Positions 1-5,298 of a DNA stretch of 6,504 bases are shown here, in pieces. Each line of letters opens with the position of its first letter. Positions within the stretch are counted from its first letter, which is position 1. Location of the stretch: positions 1 through 6,504 of the forward strand of contig CAJXNF010000167.1 of assembly GCA_913056375.1 (NCBI GenBank), read 5' to 3'. Under the pieces are notes generated by a model. It saw nothing but the letters and a program-made list of their open reading frames with translations, had not been told where the DNA came from and did not search any database. The DNA comes from an uncultured Pseudomonadota bacterium (lineage in GTDB: Bacteria > SAR324 > NAC60-12). A program made the translations under genes and the position numbers.

Positions 1-2
1 AC

Positions 3-1085
3 CTGTCTCGTGATTTCGAGTTACTGATTCTGGAGGGAGCAGGCAGCCCTGCTGAGATCAATCTTCAGCAAACCGACCTTTCAAACATGCGGATGGCTCA
101 CCATGCCAACGCCCGGGTTTTGTTAGTGGGAGATATTGATCATGGAGGAGTCTTCGCTTGGCTCAAGGGGACTTATGACCTCATTCAGACAGAGTATCGT
201 CCCTTGCTTTATGGCTGCCTGATCAACAAGTTTAGGGGGGACTACACTTTACTCGAACCAGGCATCCGGCTCTTTGAGAAAAAGGTTCCACTACCAGTAC
301 TAGGTACCATTCCCTACGATTCCTTCCAGCTTGACGAGGAGGATTCCCAGCAGATTCGCTCAACTCTGCGTGAAGACGCATCCCTGCGAATTCATGTTGT
401 CCACTTACCGCAACTCTCAAATTTTACCGACTTTGCTCCCCTACAGCGTCAACCAGATATTTCTCTAGAATATTTGGAGAAGCCTCCGAATGGCCGACTA
501 CCGGACGTGTTGATCCTACCAGGCAGCAAGAATACATTGTCCGATTTGCAAATCCTCCGAGAAAGGGGATGGGAAGACTGGATTCGGCAGCATCAGGGAA
601 ACTTCCTGCTGGTGGGGATCTGTGGTGGGTTCCAGATGCTGGGAGAGTGGATTACTGACCCTGAAGGAATTGAAGGCACAATTGATGGTGCATCTGGTAT
701 GGGTGTTCTGCCCTTACGAACTGAGATGGTGGCTACCAAGATCCTTCAGCGTGCTGAATACGAGGGACAGGAAATCCTCAAAGGATGTAAAGTGAGTGGC
801 TACGAAATTCATGCAGGAAGATCGCAACTACAGCAAGCAAAATGGATGGATTTGGTCGAGCCGTCAGGATTGTGTGTCTGGGATGAAAAGCAGAGAGTTC
901 TCGGAACTTATCTGCACGGCATCTTCGATAAGGGTGAGGTAGCAAACCGACTACTACAGCTTACTGGAAAGCAAATTCAACCCATTCCGGACCATGCACA
1001 GGAAAATTTGCGAGAACTGGATCGATTGGCTGATCTGATTGAGCGCCACTGTAACTTGTCGAGGATTCTTGACGGGCTTTGCTGA
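3..1085 (+). CDS. cobQ: Cobyric acid synthase (glutamine-hydrolysing), C-terminal part; 5' end outside window
   Basis: The reading frame is open from the left edge, so this is the last 360 codons of a protein that is usually about 480-510 residues. CobQ/CbiP uses ATP and glutamine to amidate the b, d, e and g side chains of adenosylcobyrinic acid a,c-diamide, giving adenosylcobyric acid in the cytoplasm. The first residues contain EGAGSPAEINL, and GDIDHGGVFAWLKGT follows; both are conserved in the synthetase domain. The C-terminal half is a class I (triad) glutamine amidotransferase domain. It shows LPGSKNT, the nucleophile elbow GICGGFQMLG (catalytic Cys codon at 621-623), GYEIHAGRS, and GTYLHGIFD (catalytic His codon at 915-917). 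The ATP-binding P-loop must lie upstream of the window. The ATG at 87 is internal, because conserved sequence precedes it. The gene abuts or overlaps cbiB, which encodes the next enzyme of the pathway. The family assignment is secure. Confidence 0.96.
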   Translation: MSRDFELLILEGAGSPAEINLQQTDLSNMRMAHHANARVLLVGDIDHGGVFAWLKGTYDLIQTEYRPLLYGCLINKFRGDYTLLEPGIRLFEKKVPLPVLGTIPYDSFQLDEEDSQQIRSTLREDASLRIHVVHLPQLSNFTDFAPLQRQPDISLEYLEKPPNGRLPDVLILPGSKNTLSDLQILRERGWEDWIRQHQGNFLLVGICGGFQMLGEWITDPEGIEGTIDGASGMGVLPLRTEMVATKILQRAEYEGQEILKGCKVSGYEIHAGRSQLQQAKWMDLVEPSGLCVWDEKQRVLGTYLHGIFDKGEVANRLLQLTGKQIQPIPDHAQENLRELDRLADLIERHCNLSRILDGLC

Positions 1086-2058
1086 ATTCACCCTTACCAG
1101 TTTGGCGACTCCTCTGCTGTTGCTCTGGTCAATCTTCCTTTTGGATCTTTGGTTCGGAGATCCCGTTTATCGGTTTCATCCAATTCGGCTGATTGGCCAC
1201 TTGCTGGGTTACCTTGAGAGATGGCTGTTTGCCAGAGGATGGAATGGTTACACGGGAGGCATCCTGCTTGGTTTGCTGCTTTTAGGGATCGTCTTGGGGT
1301 GTTACTTCCTTTTGCAAAAATTCTTCGGCAGTTTACATCCAGTCCTCGGTTGGAGTCTGGATCTCTTTCTGGGTTACAGTCTGCTAGCTTTGCGAGATCT
1401 GGAGATACATGGGTTACGCGTTTGGCGAGCTACTGCCAATGGCAATTTGATGAAAGCCCGGGAGGGAGTATCCCAATTAGTGGGACGTGATGTAGAACAA
1501 CTTGATCTCGCAGGTTGTAATCGAGCAACCCTAGAAAGCCTTAGTGAAAACCTGTCTGATGGAGTAGTTTCTCCCTTATTCTGGCTGACTTTGGGAGGTA
1601 TCCCAGGCATGCTTGCCTTCAAGGTGATCAGTACCATGGATTCAATGGTCGGCTATCGTAATGAGCGCTACCTGCGCTTTGGCTGGTTTGGAGCAAGAGC
1701 GGATGATCTCATGAATTGGCTGCCGGCTCGGTTGACCTGGGTGCTTTTAAGTATTTCGGCTTGGATTTTGCCGGGTTACGATGGCCGTATGGCATGGTCG
1801 ATTGGATTGTCTCAGCACCAATACATGCCAGGACCCAACGCTGGTTGGGGACAAGCTGCGTCAGCAGGTGCACTGCGTGTTCGGCTAGTGGGTGAAAAAT
1901 GGAAAAATGGCAGGCTTCAACACAACGCCTGGCTGGGTCATTCTGATGATCCTGCACAAGTTGGTGCTGACTCCATTCCAAGACTAATCCGTCTGAATCG
2001 ATACGCTACACTATTACTTCTAGTAATCCTCAGCCTATTGATTGCTATTTTTAACTGA
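1069..2058 (+). CDS. cbiB: Adenosylcobinamide-phosphate synthase (CbiB/CobD), integral membrane
   Basis: CbiB joins (R)-1-amino-2-propanol or its O-phosphate to adenosylcobyric acid, giving adenosylcobinamide (phosphate), the step after CobQ. Counting from 1069, the family landmarks are FGDP (29-32) then HPIRLIG in the N-terminal membrane segment, GRDVEQLD, SENLSDG (159-165) followed by PLFW, TMDSMVGY (189-196), and PNAGW (256-260) followed by AASAGALRVRL. Hydrophobic segments occur near the N-terminus, around the FGDP region, near the middle and at the extreme C-terminus, as expected for this polytopic protein. No ATG fits the start. In-frame TTG codons lie at 1039, 1069 and 1102. The one at 1069 follows GAGGA (1061-1065), though with a tight 3-base spacer. 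The one at 1102 gives 318 residues, closest to the usual ~319, but has no visible ribosome-binding site. The first two would overlap cobQ; the third would start 16 bases after it. Function is confident; the start is not. Confidence 0.93.
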   Translation: MTGFAEFTLTSLATPLLLLWSIFLLDLWFGDPVYRFHPIRLIGHLLGYLERWLFARGWNGYTGGILLGLLLLGIVLGCYFLLQKFFGSLHPVLGWSLDLFLGYSLLALRDLEIHGLRVWRATANGNLMKAREGVSQLVGRDVEQLDLAGCNRATLESLSENLSDGVVSPLFWLTLGGIPGMLAFKVISTMDSMVGYRNERYLRFGWFGARADDLMNWLPARLTWVLLSISAWILPGYDGRMAWSIGLSQHQYMPGPNAGWGQAASAGALRVRLVGEKWKNGRLQHNAWLGHSDDPAQVGADSIPRLIRLNRYATLLLLVILSLLIAIFN

Positions 2059-2080
2059 AATTATTGACTCTATCGAACTA

Positions 2081-2437
2081 ATGGAACTACAAGTTCTCGT
2101 ACGCAAGTTACAGGACTGGGAAGATCGACTAGCGGCTCAACGGCGCGAACTTGAGCAGGAAGAGTGGAACTCCTTGCAGCAAGTCCCTGAAGCCAAAGAG
2201 CGCATGTTGGATCCTGAGGAATTGGAAGAAATTGCTGACCAGTTTCGTCAACAACGCACAAAGGTGCTGCCAAGATTTCAACGAGCCTATGAACGCTCGA
2301 AGCAACGTTTGGAAGGGCAACTAGGACTACTCTATGCCGGATTTCTAAATGATTTCCAAGCGGAACTGGAAAAGTTACCTGCTTCCGAATTGCGGGAATC
2401 ACTCAGTGAAGATCTACGGCGCGACACCCTTCAATGA
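2081..2437 (+). CDS. Hypothetical protein, charged and helical (coiled-coil-like)
   Basis: I do not recognise this 118-residue protein. It is rich in Glu, Gln, Arg and Leu, with no Cys, no signal peptide and no membrane segment. Residues from about 1 to 85 show heptad-like spacing of hydrophobics among charged residues (ELQVLVRKLQDWEDRLAAQ, then EELEEIADQFRQQ), which suggests one or two long amphipathic helices. A short hydrophobic patch (LGLLYAGFL) follows, and then a charged tail. The ATG at 2081 is preferred; an in-frame TTG at 2042 would give 131 residues and a 17-base overlap with cbiB. Neither has a clear Shine-Dalgarno. It starts 22 bases after cbiB and overlaps the next gene by ATGA, so it probably shares their transcript. 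Because of that coupling and the uninterrupted frame I believe it is a real gene. A role in cobalamin synthesis is not shown by the sequence. Confidence 0.72.
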   Translation: MELQVLVRKLQDWEDRLAAQRRELEQEEWNSLQQVPEAKERMLDPEELEEIADQFRQQRTKVLPRFQRAYERSKQRLEGQLGLLYAGFLNDFQAELEKLPASELRESLSEDLRRDTLQ

Positions 2438-2838
2438 GTTCACCTATGCTGACCAAGCTGGCTCAAGGATTTTTACTGCTTCAGGGTATCGCATTTTTTG
2501 GCTTGGGAGTTTGGTTTCTGATTGAACCCACAACCATGGCTAGTGCGATTGGTCTGGTACCCGAAAGCCCAGCTGGATTAGCTGAATTACGGGCTGTTTA
2601 TGGGGGCCTGGAAATCGCCTTGGGGATTTTTCTAGTAGTCACAGGTTTTCGGGCAAACTGGTCGGGAATTGGGCTTTGGCTGCTGCTTTCCTGTTATGGT
2701 GGCATCACTGCAGGACGTATTGCCGGAATTCTGTTAGATCATCCAGATGATACTTTTACTCTTCAATTGCTTGGTTTTGAAGCAGGTAGCTTACTGATTA
2801 CGATTTTATTGGTTTTTGGACTGAAGCGCAGGTCTTGA
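2434..2838 (+). CDS. DUF4345-like four-helix membrane protein
   Basis: This 134-residue protein has four hydrophobic segments, at about residues 10-30, 54-72, 78-101 and 110-130, and ends in a positively charged tail (LKRRS). The pattern GLAELRAVYGGLEIALGIF (48-66) and the later AGRIAGILLD (93-102) match what I recall of the DUF4345 family, small inner-membrane proteins of unknown function. The conserved polar residues Glu51, Arg53, Tyr56, Glu60, Arg95 and Asp102 lie in or near the membrane segments and are candidates for a functional site. The start ATG at 2434 overlaps the stop of the preceding gene (ATGA), which implies translational coupling; an alternative in-frame ATG is at 2446. It is the last gene before a 253-base gap. 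The family assignment comes from remembered motif resemblance, not from a search, and the function is unknown. Confidence 0.8.
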   Translation: MSSPMLTKLAQGFLLLQGIAFFGLGVWFLIEPTTMASAIGLVPESPAGLAELRAVYGGLEIALGIFLVVTGFRANWSGIGLWLLLSCYGGITAGRIAGILLDHPDDTFTLQLLGFEAGSLLITILLVFGLKRRS

Positions 2839-3091
2839 CTTCCTAATGACAAAAAGCTTGCTTGCAGCAGATAGTTTGGTTATTTTGGTGGATTGTTATT
2901 TTCCCAAGCCACATGACACTTCCCTTAAGCATAGTGGGCATCAGTGACCCTGCCAGACGCTGAAGCAACCTGCTGCAACCACGGTCTCTCCCCTCTGCCG
3001 ATACTTGGTGTTTCCCCCGATTTGCTGACCAGCCAAGTTGGAAAACTGTCATGGCCCAATCCCATACTTCACGCGAGCCAGTATAACTGTT
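2839..3091 (+). promoter_or_regulatory. Intergenic region, presumed leader/promoter of fusA
   Basis: I find no convincing gene in these 253 bases. The short open frames on either strand have no family-like sequence. The region should contain the fusA promoter, but no convincing -35/-10 pair stands out. TTGGAA (3038-3043) with CATACT (3063-3068) has a 19-base spacer and is weak. No stem followed by a T-run marks the end of the upstream operon. TTGCAGCAG at 2862-2870 is the exact reverse complement of CTGCTGCAA at 2970-2978, and ACTTGG (3003-3008) can pair with CCAAGT (3033-3038), so some leader RNA folding is possible. A regulatory role is inferred from position only. Confidence 0.4.
3051..3086 (+). 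other. Possible 11-codon leader ORF upstream of fusA
   Basis: An ATG at 3051 opens a short frame reading MAQSHTSREPV and ends with TAA at 3084-3086, five bases before the fusA ATG. Its frame differs from that of fusA. A weak GGA (3040-3042) lies 8 bases upstream of the ATG. The fusA start has no visible Shine-Dalgarno of its own, so ribosomes ending here could re-initiate on fusA. An ORF this short is easily expected by chance, so confidence is low. Confidence 0.2.
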
Positions 3092-5212
3092 ATGGATGCG
3101 GCATCTCAGAAAATTCTACAGAATACACGTAATATCGGTATCTCGGCACACATTGACAGCGGAAAGACGACTCTGACAGAGCGCATTCTTTTCTATGCTG
3201 GGCGAATTCATAAAATCGAGGAAGTCCGCGGTGGTGGCGCCGGCGCTACGATGGACCACATGGACCTCGAACGCGAAAAAGGAATCACTATCACCTCTGC
3301 AGCTACCACAGTGCAGTGGCAAGACAAGAAGATCAACATCATCGACACTCCTGGACACGTGGACTTCACCGTAGAGGTAGAACGTTCGTTGCGTGTCTTG
3401 GATGGCGCTATTCTTGTGCTGTGTGGAGTGTCTGGAGTGCAATCGCAATCCATCACAGTCGACCGACAGATGAAGCGCTATAAAGTACCCAGACTAGCCT
3501 TCATCAACAAGTTGGACCGGATGGGTGCAAATCCTTGGAGAGGGATCCAAGGGATTCGCGATGTCCTTGGTTTGAACGCGGTTGCCATGCAACTTCCCAT
3601 TGGTCTGGAAGAGAATCATGACGGCGTGGTGGACCTGGTGACCATGAAGGCCTACTTCTTTGATGGAGACAACGGCGAGACTGTCCGTGAGGAGGAGATC
3701 CCTGCGGACATGGTTGATGACGCTCAAGAAAAGCGTCAGGAAATGCTGGAAGCTGTCTCAATGTTTGATGAGCAGATGATGGAGGATCTGCTGGAAGAAA
3801 AAGAGATTTCGGAAGAGGCAATTCATGCAGCGATCAAGAAGGGGGTAAACAGCCTTGAATTTGTTCCAGTCTATCTGGGTTCAGCCTTCAAAAATCGAGG
3901 TGTGCAGAAACTATTGGACGCAGTCAACACCTATTTGCCATCTCCACTGGAAGCTTCTGCCAATGTGGCCACCGTCGTCAAAGGGGGCGATGAGGAGCAA
4001 GAAAAAGTGGAGTTGAAATGTGATCCAGATAAAGACCTTGTCGCCATGGCATTCAAACTGACAGAAGAGCAGTTTGGTCAATTGACGTACACCCGGATTT
4101 ATCAGGGTCGTCTGCGCAAGGGTGATCAGGTTGTCAACTCGCGTACTGGAAGAAAACTTCGAGTGGGCCGGATGGTGCGTATGCACTCCAACGATCGTGA
4201 GAACATTGACGTTGCCGAGGCTGGAGATATTGTTGCGATGGTGGGTGTCGATTGTGCCTCTGGAGACACCTTCTGTGGTGGAGATACACGAGTCGCTTGT
4301 GAATCCATTTTTGTCCCGGATCCAGTGATTTCACTGGCGGTCAAGGGTAAGGATAACGATGCGCACATGCGAATGAGTAAGGCACTTTCCCGCTTCATGC
4401 GTGAAGATCCAACCTTCCGAGTTTCTTCAGACGAAGAATCTGGCGAAACCATTATTTCTGGAATGGGTGAGCTTCACCTCGATATCTACATTGAGCGGAT
4501 GAAGCGCGAATACAACGCTGACGTTATCGTGGGAGCCCCCCAAGTCAACTACCGGGAAGCAATCACGGCTGCAGCAGACTTCGACTATCTGCACAAAAAG
4601 CAGACCGGTGGTTCTGGTCAGTATGCCGGTGTTAGCGGAAAGATTGAGCCTCTTCCAGACAATAGCGAAGAGCCCTTCGAATTCATCAACAGCATCTTCG
4701 GTGGTGCCATTCCCGCAGAACACATCCCTGCTTGCGAAAAGGGCTTTCAGGATGTGATGATCAAGGGGCCACTCGCAGCCTTTCCCATGGTGAACATCAA
4801 AGTCACCCTGACCGATGGTAAGTACCACGATGTGGATTCTAGTGACCTAGCCTATCGTCTCGCCTCACGACAAGCGATGAAGCAAGCGGTCAACAAGGCT
4901 CAGCCCATTCTCCTAGAACCGATCATGAAGGTCGAAGTAGAGACACCGAGTGACTACCAAGGCTCTGTGATCGGAGACTTGAGTTCAAGACGTGGCGTCA
5001 TCTACGGCTCAGAAGTGCAAGGAGAGGAAACGGTCATTCTTGCAGGAGTGCCACTGAGTGAAATGTTTGGTTATGCAACAGAACTCCGTTCAATGACTGC
5101 TGGCAAAGCACAGTATTCAATGGAGTTTGAGAAGTACACAGCTTGTCCATCCTTCATTCAAGAGAAAGTAATGAAGGAACGTGCCGAGAAGCTTCGCGAC
5201 GAAGACGATTGA
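3092..5212 (+). CDS. fusA: Elongation factor G, EFG1/spdEFG1 (mitochondrial-like) type
   Basis: Full-length translational GTPase of 706 residues that catalyses ribosome translocation in the cytoplasm. The G domain is complete: G1 AHIDSGKT (19-26), switch I/G2 with GITI (64-67), G3 DTPGH (85-89), G4 NKLD (139-142) and G5 GSA (263-265). Domain II follows, then domain III with FRVSSDEESGETIISGMGEL, domain IV with the KKQTGGSGQY loop region, and domain V ending in TELRSMTAGKAQYSMEFEKY. Several stretches resemble human mitochondrial EFG1 more than E. coli FusA, for example HIDSGKTTLTERIL, GAILVLCGVSGVQSQ, DRQMKRYKVPR, LHKKQTGGSGQY and MFGYATELRS. That places it in the EFG1/spdEFG1 group, inferred from remembered sequences. 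The ATG at 3092 is chosen because conserved sequence begins about 12 residues later; an upstream in-frame TTG at 3038 would add 18 non-conserved residues. No Shine-Dalgarno is evident. The gene stands apart from rpsG and tuf and is followed by a strong hairpin. Confidence 0.97.
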   Translation: MDAASQKILQNTRNIGISAHIDSGKTTLTERILFYAGRIHKIEEVRGGGAGATMDHMDLEREKGITITSAATTVQWQDKKINIIDTPGHVDFTVEVERSLRVLDGAILVLCGVSGVQSQSITVDRQMKRYKVPRLAFINKLDRMGANPWRGIQGIRDVLGLNAVAMQLPIGLEENHDGVVDLVTMKAYFFDGDNGETVREEEIPADMVDDAQEKRQEMLEAVSMFDEQMMEDLLEEKEISEEAIHAAIKKGVNSLEFVPVYLGSAFKNRGVQKLLDAVNTYLPSPLEASANVATVVKGGDEEQEKVELKCDPDKDLVAMAFKLTEEQFGQLTYTRIYQGRLRKGDQVVNSRTGRKLRVGRMVRMHSNDRENIDVAEAGDIVAMVGVDCASGDTFCGGDTRVACESIFVPDPVISLAVKGKDNDAHMRMSKALSRFMREDPTFRVSSDEESGETIISGMGELHLDIYIERMKREYNADVIVGAPQVNYREAITAAADFDYLHKKQTGGSGQYAGVSGKIEPLPDNSEEPFEFINSIFGGAIPAEHIPACEKGFQDVMIKGPLAAFPMVNIKVTLTDGKYHDVDSSDLAYRLASRQAMKQAVNKAQPILLEPIMKVEVETPSDYQGSVIGDLSSRRGVIYGSEVQGEETVILAGVPLSEMFGYATELRSMTAGKAQYSMEFEKYTACPSFIQEKVMKERAEKLRDEDD

Positions 5213-5216
5213 TCCT

Positions 5217-5250
5217 AAGCAGGGTGCTTGGTTCCGCAAGCACCCTGCTT
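5217..5250 (+). terminator. Strong hairpin after fusA (terminator-like, no T-tract)
   Basis: A perfect 14-bp stem is formed by AAGCAGGGTGCTTG (5217-5230) and CAAGCACCCTGCTT (5237-5250), with a 6-base loop GTTCCG. It begins 4 bases after the fusA stop codon. The downstream sequence is C-rich (CCTGCCTCCCCCC) rather than T-rich, so it is not a textbook intrinsic terminator. It may still terminate, protect the fusA 3' end from exonucleases, or lower read-through into the next gene. Confidence 0.7.
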
Positions 5251-5287
5251 CCTGCCTCCCCCCTGCCGTTCTTTCCAAATTCCCTGC

Positions 5288-5291
5288 GGAG
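5288..5291 (+). promoter_or_regulatory. Shine-Dalgarno sequence of the SHMT-family gene
   Basis: GGAG lies 7 bases upstream of the ATG at 5299. This is the clearest ribosome-binding site in the window and it fixes the start of the downstream gene. It directly follows a CCCTGC copy at 5282-5287. Confidence 0.65.
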
Positions 5292-5298
5292 AAATCTG

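Noticed and set aside
38..56. Short inverted repeat GCAGG...CCTGC inside cobQ
   Set aside because: It is only a few base pairs, falls in a strongly conserved coding motif (EGAGSPAE), and is explained by the protein sequence.
2070..2402. 110-residue minus-strand open frame opposite the charged hypothetical gene
   Set aside because: The plus-strand frame has better context (same strand as its neighbours, ATGA overlap with the next gene). The antisense frame has no start signal or family resemblance.
2843..3052. 69-residue minus-strand open frame in the gap before fusA
   Set aside because: It has no recognisable family sequence, its composition looks like random translation, and it lies opposite the presumed fusA leader. 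Not supported as a gene.
2839..3091. Cobalamin riboswitch or other known riboswitch near the B12 genes
   Set aside because: I looked on both strands for the conserved B12-box and core segments and found no convincing match. The position, downstream of the cobalamin genes, also does not fit control of them.
3038..3091. N-terminal extension of EF-G from TTG 3038
   Set aside because: The extra 18 residues have no counterpart in the EF-G family, and the ATG at 3092 gives a normal N-terminus.
2944..3132. 62-residue plus-strand open frame overlapping the fusA start
   Set aside because: It starts in the leader and runs out of frame into conserved fusA coding sequence. Its sequence is not protein-like and it has no ribosome-binding site.
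4427..4828. Long minus-strand open frame (133 residues) opposite fusA, with other antisense frames at 3116-3448, 3504-3821 and 4126-4452
   Set aside because: All lie opposite an intact, conserved EF-G gene and are explained as shadows of its codon pattern.
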